The position numbers were made by a program, and so were the translations under genes. The notes beneath the pieces were generated by a model. It did no database searches. It saw only the letters and a list, made by a program, of their open reading frames with translations, and had not been told where the DNA came from. Positions 1 to 6,720 of a stretch of 9,435 bases of DNA are shown here, one piece after another. The stretch's first letter is position 1. Each line of letters starts with the position of its first letter. The stretch lies in the NCBI GenBank assembly GCA_004553595.1, contig SFKZ01000056.1, positions 1 through 9,435 of the forward strand, read 5' to 3'. This stretch comes from Methanobrevibacter ruminantium. GTDB lineage: Archaea; Methanobacteriota; Methanobacteria; Methanobacteriales; Methanobacteriaceae.

Positions 1-748
1 ACTTCCTTCATATGAAAAAGATGATCCTGTAATTATTTCTCAATTTTCACTTAAAGAATTAATTAGAACAACTATTTTTTCTACTGCAGATAATGAATCA
101 AATAAAATAATGACAGGTGAGCTTTTTGAAATAACAGGAAATGAATTAAAAGTAGTAGCACTTGACGGTCATAGAATTTCAATAAGAAAATCTGAATTAA
201 AGGAATCATATAATAACAGAAAAGTAATAGTTCCTGCTAAAGCATTAAAAGAAATTATTAAAATATTAAATAATGAAACTGATAACGATGTATTATTATA
301 TTTTAATAATAATAATATTGTATTTGAATTTGATAATAATATTGTTATTTCAAGATTAATAGAAGGTGAATATTTTAAAATAGATCACATGCTTTCAAGT
401 AATTATACTATTAAGGTTAATGTAAATAAAAAAGAATTACTTGATGGTATTAACAGAGCAATTCCATTTATTCATGAAGGAGAAAAGAAACCTGTTAAAT
501 TTAATTTTGAAAATGATTCACTTAAATTAAGTATTGTTTCAGTCGATGGCGGAAACAATGATTATATAAATATAGAAAAAGAGGGAAGCGATGTAATTAT
601 TGGATTTAATCCAAAGTTTATTATTGATGCATTGAAAGTAATTGATGATGAAAATATAAGCTTATATATGATTAATTCAAAAGCTCCTTGTTTTATAAAA
701 AATGAAGAAGAAAGTTATATATATTTAGTATTACCTGTTAATTTATAA
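1..748 (+). CDS. dnaN: DNA polymerase III subunit beta (sliding clamp), 5'-truncated by the window edge
   Basis: The reading frame is open from base 2 and gives 248 residues, against about 366-378 for a full clamp, so roughly the first 120 residues (domain I) lie outside the window. The visible part begins at domain II, with ISQFSLKELIRTTIF aligning to the family's 'LK.LI..T.FS' helix, followed by TGELFEITGNELKVVALDGHR, where the VA.DGHR motif is diagnostic. Domain III follows (SRLIEGEYFKID, later IGFNPKFIIDAL), and the protein ends in YLVLPVNL, matching the clamp C-terminus that helps form the partner-binding pocket. The clamp is a ring-shaped dimer that encircles DNA and tethers the replicative polymerase. 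An ATG at base 110 is internal and is not the true start. An Asn-rich stretch around 300-350 reflects AT-rich codons. The stop lies 2 bases before yaaA, as expected in the dnaA-dnaN origin operon. Confidence 0.97.
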   Translation, partial: LPSYEKDDPVIISQFSLKELIRTTIFSTADNESNKIMTGELFEITGNELKVVALDGHRISIRKSELKESYNNRKVIVPAKALKEIIKILNNETDNDVLLYFNNNNIVFEFDNNIVISRLIEGEYFKIDHMLSSNYTIKVNVNKKELLDGINRAIPFIHEGEKKPVKFNFENDSLKLSIVSVDGGNNDYINIEKEGSDVIIGFNPKFIIDALKVIDDENISLYMINSKAPCFIKNEEESYIYLVLPVNL

Positions 749-750
749 TT

Positions 751-957
751 ATGAAAGAAATTAAAATAAAAGACGATTTTATAAAATTATGCCAGCTTTT
801 AAAATTAGCCGGATTAGTTTCATCAGGTGTAGAAGCTAAAATAGTTATTAATGAAGGTGAAGTTTTATATAACGGCGAAGTTGAATTTAGACGTGGCAAA
901 AAAGTTTATAAAGGCGATACGGTTGAATTTGATAATGAAATAATAAAAGTGATTTAA
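751..957 (+). CDS. yaaA: S4 domain-containing RNA-binding protein YaaA
   Basis: This encodes 68 residues, the usual size of the YaaA S4-domain family that sits between dnaN and recF in Firmicutes. The S4 fold is recognisable: IKLCQLLKLAGLVSSGVEAK is the two-helix part, and the following 'VINEGEVLYNGEVEFRRGKKVYKGDTVEF' region is the loop-strand part that contacts structured RNA. The RRGKK basic patch and the G-D-x-V ending are typical. The family probably binds ribosomal or other structured RNA, but its exact role is not settled. The ATG lies 2 bases after the dnaN stop and has no clear Shine-Dalgarno sequence, so translation is probably coupled to dnaN. The recF start follows 9 bases after the stop. 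Family and position are secure; function is known only at the domain level. Confidence 0.92.
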   Translation: MKEIKIKDDFIKLCQLLKLAGLVSSGVEAKIVINEGEVLYNGEVEFRRGKKVYKGDTVEFDNEIIKVI

Positions 958-966
958 AGGTGTTAT

Positions 967-2058
967 ATGTATATTAAATCAATAGATTTAGAAAATTACA
1001 GAAATTATGATCATATTCATATTGATTTAGAAAAAGGCGTTAATATATTTTATGGTGAAAATGCCGTAGGTAAGACAAATATATTAGAGTCTGTTTATTT
1101 ATGCAGCACTACAAAATCACATCGTGGAAGTAAAGATAAAGATATTATTAAATTTAATAATTCAGAAGCACATATAAGACTTTTATTTGATAAAAATGAA
1201 ATTGACTATCAGATAGATATGCATTTAAGAAATGATAAGCCAAAAGGAATAGCAGTTAATGGAGTTAAGCTTAAAAAAGCTGCTGAGCTGCTTGGAATAA
1301 TGAATATTATTTTATTCAGCCCCGAGGATTTATCAATAATAAAAAATGGTCCTTCAGACAGAAGAAATTTTGTTGATACAGAATTATGTCAGTTAGATAA
1401 AGTTTATTTATATAATCTTACAAATTATAACAAAATAATAAATCAGAGAAATAATCTATTAAAAGATATTGCTTTTCATCCTGAACTTGTAGACACACTT
1501 GATATTTGGGATACACAGTTAATTAGTCTTGGAAGTAAGATTATAGACAGAAGAAGCAGATTTATAGATGAATTAAATAATATTATTTTTGATATCCATA
1601 AAAATCTTACCGGTAATAAAGAAGAGTTAATAATTAAATATGCTCCTAATGTTACAATAGAAGGATTTAAAGATAAGTTAAATAATAACAGAGAAAAAGA
1701 TATTAAATATAAATTAACTTCTACAGGACCTCATCGTGATGATTTTGATTTCTTTATAAATGGAACTGATGCTAAAAAATTTGGTTCTCAGGGACAACAG
1801 AGAACAGTTGCTTTGTCACTAAAGTTATCAGAAATTAATTTGATTAAAAATATGACCGGTAATATACCAATTCTTTTACTAGATGATGTATTATCGGAAC
1901 TTGACAGTAACAGACAGAACTATTTGCTTAACAGTATTAATGATATACAAACAGTAATTACGTGTACCGGATTAGATGAATTTATTGATTCAAGAATTAA
2001 AATGGACACAATTTACAGAGTAAAGGATAATCGGCTTTATAAGGGAGAAAATCAATAA
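967..2058 (+). CDS. recF: DNA replication/repair protein RecF
   Basis: This encodes 363 residues, full length for RecF, an SMC/ABC-like ATPase that with RecO and RecR loads RecA at single-strand gaps and stalled forks. The N-terminus (IDLENYRNY) is the usual RecF/SMC opening. Walker A is GENAVGKT at residues 30-37. The ABC signature region is FGSQGQQRT at 272-280, and Walker B with the D-loop is ILLLDDVLSELD at 302-313. FSPEDLSIIKNGPSDRRNF in the arm region and TGPHRDDFDFF before the signature are RecF hallmarks. The ATG is preceded by AAAGGTG (956-962), a reasonable ribosome binding site. The stop overlaps the gyrB start by one base (TAATG), so the two are translationally coupled. Nothing appears damaged. 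Confidence 0.97.
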   Translation: MYIKSIDLENYRNYDHIHIDLEKGVNIFYGENAVGKTNILESVYLCSTTKSHRGSKDKDIIKFNNSEAHIRLLFDKNEIDYQIDMHLRNDKPKGIAVNGVKLKKAAELLGIMNIILFSPEDLSIIKNGPSDRRNFVDTELCQLDKVYLYNLTNYNKIINQRNNLLKDIAFHPELVDTLDIWDTQLISLGSKIIDRRSRFIDELNNIIFDIHKNLTGNKEELIIKYAPNVTIEGFKDKLNNNREKDIKYKLTSTGPHRDDFDFFINGTDAKKFGSQGQQRTVALSLKLSEINLIKNMTGNIPILLLDDVLSELDSNRQNYLLNSINDIQTVITCTGLDEFIDSRIKMDTIYRVKDNRLYKGENQ

Positions 2059-2060
2059 TG
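2041..2060 (+). promoter_or_regulatory. gyrB ribosome binding site and recF-gyrB stop/start overlap
   Basis: GGGAG at 2043-2047, within the last codons of recF, lies about 10 bases before the gyrB ATG (2058-2060). The recF stop TAA (2056-2058) shares its last base with that ATG. This arrangement supports the chosen gyrB start and suggests termination-reinitiation coupling. Confidence 0.75.
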
Positions 2061-3995
2061 GGTACAGATACAAGTGTTACAAATGAATATGGTGCCGATC
2101 AAATACAAATTCTTGAAGGACTTGAAGCAGTTAGAAAAAGACCGGGAATGTATATTGGTTCAACATCAACAAGAGGATTACATCACTTAGTATATGAAAT
2201 AGTAGATAATTCAGTTGATGAAGCATTGGCCGGATATTGTGATACTATTCAGATTTTTATAAATAAAGGAAATACAATTACAGTAATTGATAATGGAAGA
2301 GGAATTCCTGTAGGTATTAATCATAAAGCCGGAATTCCTGCTGTCGAAGTTGTTTTTACAATTTTACATGCAGGAGGAAAATTCGGCGGTGGAGGTTATA
2401 AAGTTTCCGGTGGACTTCATGGTGTAGGAGCATCTGTTGTTAATGCTCTTTCTAACTGGCTTGAAGTAACTATTTATAATGAAGGAAACGTATATCATCA
2501 GAGATATGAAAGAGGACATGTTATTAATAAATTAGAAATTATTGATACATGTGATAAAGATAAAACAGGAACAATGGTTACATTTGAACCTGATGATACA
2601 ATTTTTGAAGAAACTGTTTTTGATTATGATACTTTAAAAAACAGATTTCGTGAGATGGCTTTTCTTACAAAAGGATTAAAGATTGTATTAGAAGATTTAA
2701 GAGACGAAGAAAATCATAAAAAACACGAATTTCATTATGAAGGCGGAATCAAAGAATTTGTTACATATTTGAACAGAAGTAAAACCGCTTTATATGATGA
2801 TGTATTGTATTTTGAGGGAGTTAAAGATGATGTAGCTGTTGAAGTTGCTTTACAGCACAATGATTCATTTAATGAATCGGTATTTTCATTTGTAAATAAT
2901 ATAACTACTCCTGAAGGCGGTACCCATCTTACAGGATTTAGAAATGCAATAACTAAAACATTTAATGATTATGCAAGAAGTTCAAAGTTACTAAAAGATT
3001 CAGACCCTAATTTATCAGGAGATGATATAAGAGAAGGACTTACTGCAATTATTTCTGTTAAAGTATCAGAACCTCAATTTGAAGGACAGACAAAACAAAA
3101 ATTAGGAAATTCTGAAGCAAGAGCTGCGGTAGACAATATAGTTACGGAACAGCTTACATATTATTTAGAGCAGAACCCTTCAGTAGCAAAAATTATTTGT
3201 GAAAAGTCAATTATGGCACAGCGTGCAAGAGAAGCTGCAAGAAAAGCCCGTGAAATGACAAGAAGAAAGGGTGCTCTTGACGGACTTTCGTTACCTGGTA
3301 AACTTGCTGACTGTTCAGATAAAGATCCTAAAAATTGTGAAATTTTTATTGTTGAGGGTGATTCAGCCGGTGGATCAGCTAAGACTGCAAGAAGTCGTGC
3401 AACCCAGGCAATTTTACCTCTTAGAGGAAAAATACTTAACGTTGAAAAAGCAAGAATAGACAGAATATACGGAAATGCTGAAATAAAAGCAATGATAACG
3501 GCATTTGGAACAGGAATTCATGATGATTTTGATATTTCAAAATTAAGATATGACAAGATAATAATCATGACGGATGCCGATGTTGATGGTGCACATATTG
3601 CAACACTGATGCTTACATTTATTTACAGATTTATGCCTGAACTTATTAAAGAAGGACATGTGTATCTTGCTCAGCCTCCTCTTTATAAGTTAGAGAAAAA
3701 CAAAAAATCCTGGTATGCATATTCTGACGATGAGCTTACTAAAATTATAAATGAAGTTGGAAGAGATTCTAATAATAAAATCCAGAGATATAAAGGTCTT
3801 GGAGAAATGGATGCCGAGCAACTTTGGGAAACAACAATGAACCCGGAAACAAGAGTTTTGTTAAGAGTTAATATGGATGAAGAACAATCATCTGAAATAG
3901 ACCTTACATTTACAACTCTTATGGGAGATAAGGTTGAACCAAGACGTGAATTTATTGAACAGAACGCAAAGTTTGTAACTAATTTGGATGTATAA
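2058..3995 (+). CDS. gyrB: DNA gyrase subunit B
   Basis: This encodes 645 residues, the size of Gram-positive GyrB, which lacks the extra ~170-residue insert of enterobacterial GyrB. GyrB supplies the ATPase and part of the DNA-cleavage site of the A2B2 gyrase that introduces negative supercoils. The GHKL ATPase domain is complete: E47 (general base) and N51 in YEIVDNSVDEAL, D78 in VIDNGRGIP, and the ATP-lid glycines in GGLHGVGASVVNALS. The transducer domain follows. The TOPRIM domain carries EGDSAGG (catalytic E433) and DADVDGAH (metal-binding D506, D508, D510). The C-terminus has QRYKGLGEM and ends with the family's RREFIEQNA segment. GyrB rather than ParE is indicated by position next to recF and gyrA and by the GyrB-like wording. 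The gyrA ATG follows 2 bases after the stop, so the subunits are probably made together. Confidence 0.98.
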   Translation: MGTDTSVTNEYGADQIQILEGLEAVRKRPGMYIGSTSTRGLHHLVYEIVDNSVDEALAGYCDTIQIFINKGNTITVIDNGRGIPVGINHKAGIPAVEVVFTILHAGGKFGGGGYKVSGGLHGVGASVVNALSNWLEVTIYNEGNVYHQRYERGHVINKLEIIDTCDKDKTGTMVTFEPDDTIFEETVFDYDTLKNRFREMAFLTKGLKIVLEDLRDEENHKKHEFHYEGGIKEFVTYLNRSKTALYDDVLYFEGVKDDVAVEVALQHNDSFNESVFSFVNNITTPEGGTHLTGFRNAITKTFNDYARSSKLLKDSDPNLSGDDIREGLTAIISVKVSEPQFEGQTKQKLGNSEARAAVDNIVTEQLTYYLEQNPSVAKIICEKSIMAQRAREAARKAREMTRRKGALDGLSLPGKLADCSDKDPKNCEIFIVEGDSAGGSAKTARSRATQAILPLRGKILNVEKARIDRIYGNAEIKAMITAFGTGIHDDFDISKLRYDKIIIMTDADVDGAHIATLMLTFIYRFMPELIKEGHVYLAQPPLYKLEKNKKSWYAYSDDELTKIINEVGRDSNNKIQRYKGLGEMDAEQLWETTMNPETRVLLRVNMDEEQSSEIDLTFTTLMGDKVEPRREFIEQNAKFVTNLDV

Positions 3996-3997
3996 AA

Positions 3998-5050
3998 ATG
4001 GACGATAAAATTTTTGACAAAATTCAAGAAGTTGATTTAAAAAAGACAATGGAAAAGTCTTACATAGATTATGCAATGAGTGTTATTGCAGCTCGTGCAC
4101 TTCCTGATGTAAGAGATGGACTAAAGCCTGTACAAAGAAGAATTCTTTTCTCTATGGAAGAGCTTAATATAGGTCCTGACAAACCACATAGAAAATGCGC
4201 CAGAATTGTCGGAGATACAATGGGTAAATATCACCCACACGGTGACAGTTCTATTTATGGTGCATTAGTAAATATGGCACAGGATTGGTCTATGAGGGCA
4301 ATTCTTGTCGACGGACATGGAAATTTCGGTTCGGTTGATGGCGATGGCGCAGCTGCCATGCGATATACTGAAGCAAGATTATCAAAAATATCAGTTGAAA
4401 TGCTTGCTGATATTAATAAAGATACAGTCGATTTTATTCCAAACTTTGATGAAACAGAAAAAGAACCTGTAGTTCTTCCTAGCCGTTTTCCTAATCTTTT
4501 GGTAAACGGTACTACCGGTATTGCAGTAGGAATGGCAACAAATATTCCGCCACATAACTTAGGAGAAACAATTAATGCTGTAATTAAGCTTATTGACAAT
4601 AAAGTTGATGAAGACAGAGATACACAAATAGAAGAAATACTGCCAATTGTAAAAGGTCCTGATTTTCCTACCGGTGGTGTAATTATTGGAACAAGAGGAA
4701 TAGAAGAAGCTTACAGAACAGGCCATGGAAAAATAATAGTTCGTGGTGTTACTAACATCGAGCCAATGGATAATGGCAAAAACAGAATTATTATTACAGA
4801 GCTTCCTTATCTTGTAAATAAAGCAAGACTTATCGAAAAAATAGCAGAGCTTGTTAAAGATAAAAAGATAGATGGTATTACAGATTTAAGAGATGAATCT
4901 GATAGAGAAGGTATGAGGGTTGTAGTCGAAATAAGAAGAGATGTAAATCCTAATATTGTTCTCAATAAACTTTATAAACACACTCAGCTTCAGGATACTT
5001 TTGGTGTTAATATGCTTGCCCTTGTAAAAAATGAACCAAAAGTAATCTAA
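3998..5050 (+). CDS. gyrA: GyrA N-terminal fragment (breakage-reunion domain)
   Basis: This 350-residue open frame holds the winged-helix and tower domains of GyrA. The catalytic tyrosine that forms the covalent bond to DNA is Y123 in AAMRYTEARLS (E. coli Y122), preceded by R122. I175 in NGTTGIAVGMATNIPP corresponds to the isoleucine that bends the cut DNA. The quinolone-determining region reads HPHGDSSIYGALVNMAQ: S84 is the usual residue, but position 88 is Gly where E. coli and many Gram-positives have Asp or Glu. The frame ends exactly where the coiled-coil arm begins, so this product alone would lack the C-gate and the DNA-wrapping domain. The start has only a weak upstream TTGGA and sits 2 bases after the gyrB stop, implying coupling. 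Confidence 0.9.
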   Translation: MDDKIFDKIQEVDLKKTMEKSYIDYAMSVIAARALPDVRDGLKPVQRRILFSMEELNIGPDKPHRKCARIVGDTMGKYHPHGDSSIYGALVNMAQDWSMRAILVDGHGNFGSVDGDGAAAMRYTEARLSKISVEMLADINKDTVDFIPNFDETEKEPVVLPSRFPNLLVNGTTGIAVGMATNIPPHNLGETINAVIKLIDNKVDEDRDTQIEEILPIVKGPDFPTGGVIIGTRGIEEAYRTGHGKIIVRGVTNIEPMDNGKNRIIITELPYLVNKARLIEKIAELVKDKKIDGITDLRDESDREGMRVVVEIRRDVNPNIVLNKLYKHTQLQDTFGVNMLALVKNEPKVI

Positions 5051-6476
5051 TTATTTAGACCATCAGAAAGATGTTGTTACAAGAAGAACAAAATACGATT
5101 TAAATAAGGCAGAAGAAAGAGCTCATATACTTAAAGGATTATTAATAGCTCTTGATAATATTGATGAAGTAATAAAAATTATTAGAGGAAGCAAAAATGT
5201 TGCTGATGCAAAAGAACAGTTAATCGTAAGATTTTCGTTAACTGAAGTACAGGCTCAGGCAATAGTTGATATGCGTCTTCGTGCATTAACAGGCTTAGAG
5301 AGAGAGAAGCTTGAAAATGAATATAATGAATTAATGGCAAAAATAGCAGAATATAAAGCAATTCTTGCTGATGAAAAATTACTTCTTGGTGTCATTAAAA
5401 AAGAAATTATAGAAATTTCTAACAAATACGGTGAAGAAAGAAGAACGTCATTTGAATATGATGAATCAGAAATCACAATGGAAGATTTAATTCCGAATGA
5501 AAATACTGTCATTGCAAAAACCTCTCTTGGATATATAAAGAGAATGACAGTTGATAATTTCAAGTCACAAAACAGAGGTGGACGAGGAATTACAGGAATG
5601 AAGACAATAGAGGATGATTATATAGAAGATCTTCTTATGTGTCAGACTCATCAGAAAATACTTTTCTTTACAAATTACGGAAGAGTATATATGATGAAGG
5701 CTTATGAAATTCCTGAAGGATCGAGAAATTCAAGAGGAGTTGCAATCATCAATCTGTTACAGCTTAATCCGGGAGAGAAAATCTCAGCAATCATTCCGTT
5801 TATGGGAATGGAAGAAAATAAAAACCTATTTATGGTTACCAAGAATGGTATTGTTAAAAAGACAAGAGTAACAGAATTTAAGAACATTCATAAAAATGGA
5901 CTTAAAGCAATTAACATCAGAGAAGAGGATGAACTTATTGAAGTAAAGACTACTGATTCAAGTTCAGAAATATTCCTTGTAACAAAATACGGTATGTGTA
6001 TCAGATTTAAAGAAACAAATGTCAGGGAAACAGGCCGTAGTTCAATGGGTGTTATTGGTATGACACTTGATGATGGTGATGAAGTAGTAGGAATGCAGCT
6101 TGATTCACAAGGTGACTCACTTCTTATTGTATCAGAGAAAGGATACGGAAAGAGAAGTACTCTTGATCAGTTCAGACTTCAGCATAGAGGAGGAAAAGGA
6201 TTACGCTGCTACAAGATAATGGAAAAGACCGGTTATATAATCGGTGTTAAGGCAGTTACTGATGAAAATGAAATCATGATGATCACATCAGGTGGTATTA
6301 TTATCCAGATTAGAATGAATGACATTAGAAATCTCGGAAGAATAACAAGCGGTGTGAAGCTTATTAATCTTGATGAAGGTGTTGAAGTAGCAAAAATAGC
6401 TAAAGTCAGAGAAAAAGTATCAGACGGAGAACAGGAAATAGATACTAATTCAATATCTGAATCAGAAGAAGAATGA
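5049..6476 (+). CDS. gyrA: GyrA C-terminal fragment (coiled-coil/C-gate and beta-pinwheel DNA-wrapping domain), no start codon of its own
   Basis: This region continues GyrA in the frame open from 5046. The coiled-coil arm begins with LDHQKDVVTRRTKYDLNKAEERAHIL. The C-gate region contains LTEVQAQAIVDMRLRALTGLE and is followed by the returning helix. The pinwheel domain has repeated '.V....G...R' blades. It carries a GyrA-box-like QNRGGRG at 5568-5588 in the first blade and a second such motif, QHRGGKG, at 6180-6200 in a late blade. The tail is acidic (ESEEE), resembling the acidic GyrA tails known to modulate wrapping. The first ATG in frame (5271) falls inside conserved VDMRL, and I see no ATG, GTG or TTG between 5046 and 5271. 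Independent expression is therefore unlikely, which supports a simple frameshift within one gene. Confidence 0.88.
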   Translation, partial: NYLDHQKDVVTRRTKYDLNKAEERAHILKGLLIALDNIDEVIKIIRGSKNVADAKEQLIVRFSLTEVQAQAIVDMRLRALTGLEREKLENEYNELMAKIAEYKAILADEKLLLGVIKKEIIEISNKYGEERRTSFEYDESEITMEDLIPNENTVIAKTSLGYIKRMTVDNFKSQNRGGRGITGMKTIEDDYIEDLLMCQTHQKILFFTNYGRVYMMKAYEIPEGSRNSRGVAIINLLQLNPGEKISAIIPFMGMEENKNLFMVTKNGIVKKTRVTEFKNIHKNGLKAINIREEDELIEVKTTDSSSEIFLVTKYGMCIRFKETNVRETGRSSMGVIGMTLDDGDEVVGMQLDSQGDSLLIVSEKGYGKRSTLDQFRLQHRGGKGLRCYKIMEKTGYIIGVKAVTDENEIMMITSGGIIIQIRMNDIRNLGRITSGVKLINLDEGVEVAKIAKVREKVSDGEQEIDTNSISESEEE

Positions 6477-6484
6477 TTTCAAAA

Positions 6485-6513
6485 TTGACATTATAATATT
6501 GATTTAGTATAAT
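6485..6513 (+). promoter_or_regulatory. Consensus sigma-A (sigma-70) promoter of the tRNA-Ser unit
   Basis: TTGACA at 6485-6490 and TATAAT at 6508-6513 are separated by exactly 17 bases, a full consensus match at both hexamers with ideal spacing. Transcription should begin near 6519-6521, about 55 bases before the tRNA. It begins 9 bases after the gyrA stop. The strength fits a stable RNA gene. Confidence 0.88.
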
Positions 6514-6514
6514 G

Positions 6515-6544
6515 TGTGTCGCGTCATTATTTTGACGCGACACA
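6515..6544. repeat. Perfect 11-bp inverted repeat over the predicted transcription start
   Basis: TGTGTCGCGTC (6515-6525) and GACGCGACACA (6534-6544) are exact reverse complements around an 8-base AT-rich centre. The arms are GC-rich in an AT-rich gap. No run of T follows on either strand, so this is not a typical intrinsic terminator. The left arm spans the expected +1 of the promoter above. A repressor or regulator operator is one reading. A hairpin at the 3' end of gyrA read-through RNA is another. Function is inferred only from geometry. Confidence 0.7.
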
Positions 6545-6575
6545 AAAGTTAAATACTGATATTTAATTCGACCAT

Positions 6576-6663
6576 GGAGAAATACTCAAGAGGCCGAAGA
6601 GGCGCCCCTGCTAAGGGTGTAGGTCGGGCAACCGGCGCGAGGGTTCAAATCCCTCTTTCTCCG
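6576..6663 (+). tRNA. tRNA-Ser(GCU)
   Basis: This folds as a class II tRNA of 88 bases. The acceptor stem GGAGAAA (6576-6582) pairs fully with TTTCTCC (6656-6662), with discriminator G at 6663. The D stem is CTC/GAG (6585-6587 with 6599-6601). The anticodon stem is 6603-6607 with 6615-6619 (one G-U pair), and the loop CTGCTAA gives anticodon GCT at 6610-6612, reading AGC/AGU serine codons. The long variable arm is 6623-6627 with 6632-6636 around GCAA, typical of tRNA-Ser. The T arm is GAGGG-TTCAAAT-CCCTC (6639-6655). CCA is not encoded and must be added enzymatically. It has its own consensus promoter upstream and a terminator downstream, so it is a monocistronic stable RNA unit between gyrA and the membrane protein gene. 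Confidence 0.97.
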
Positions 6664-6670
6664 CTTACTA

Positions 6671-6698
6671 AGTACCTCTCTAAGAGGTACTTTTTTTT
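6671..6698 (+). terminator. Intrinsic terminator of the tRNA-Ser unit
   Basis: AGTACCTCT (6671-6679) pairs perfectly over 9 bp with AGAGGTACT (6683-6691) around a 3-base loop (CTA). A run of eight T (6691-6698) follows immediately. It sits 7 bases after the tRNA 3' end and only 22 bases before the next start codon. Confidence 0.93.
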
Positions 6699-6720
6699 AA
6701 TATCTAACTTAAGTGAAAAT

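Larger units (their letters stand above)
3998..6476 (+). pseudogene. gyrA: DNA gyrase subunit A, reading frame broken near base 5048
   Basis: This is the complete extent of a gyrA gene whose two parts are in different frames. The first part (3998-5047) ends ...EPKVI and meets TAA at 5048-5050. From 5049 the next frame reads NYLDHQKDVVTRRT and continues the protein to TGA at 6474-6476. In E. coli GyrA nine residues (NLKDIIAAF) separate PKIM from VRHRREVVTRRT. Here only 7 bases (5048-5054) separate ATC from the TTA codon of LDHQ, so about 20 bases appear lost. Joined, the parts would give about 825 residues, close to normal GyrA. Gyrase is essential and everything else in the gene looks conserved, so an assembly or sequencing error is the likeliest cause. 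A true lesion or natural frameshift cannot be excluded from the sequence alone. The stop is followed by a tRNA-Ser unit. Confidence 0.85.

Noticed and set aside
291..352. AATAATAATATTGT-like direct repeats and an Asn run in dnaN
   Set aside because: They arise from Asn/Ile-rich codons in an AT-rich genome within a conserved clamp domain; there is no sign of a separate repeat element or origin iterons.
3271..3459. + strand 62-residue frame inside gyrB
   Set aside because: It overlaps the fully conserved gyrB TOPRIM region in another frame and shows no family resemblance.
3683..4599. Several minus-strand frames of 62-114 residues opposite gyrB and gyrA
   Set aside because: They are antisense shadows of highly conserved coding sequence, with no ribosome binding sites or domains.
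5048..5270. An intron, intein or insertion interrupting gyrA
   Set aside because: Nothing is inserted: homology resumes within 7 bases of the stop, and the junction is shorter than expected, not longer.
5255..5887. Minus-strand frames of 61-102 residues opposite the gyrA 3' part
   Set aside because: They are antisense shadows; the + strand encodes clear GyrA coiled-coil and pinwheel sequence.
6515..6544. Intrinsic terminator for gyrA
   Set aside because: The stem is strong, but neither strand has a T-run after it (the + strand continues AAAGTTAAA). It is kept as a dyad of unknown role rather than a terminator.
6532..6562. A second promoter for the tRNA (TTGACG then TACTGA or TGATAT)
   Set aside because: The -10 candidates are poor and the spacing is 16 or 19 bases; the exact-consensus promoter upstream suffices.
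6574..6720. Upstream extension of the YfhO-family reading frame, with an ATG at 6574
   Set aside because: The extra 49 residues are translated tRNA-Ser and terminator sequence. The tRNA fold is complete and the family's N-terminus begins at the 6721 ATG with a basic stretch and the first membrane helix.
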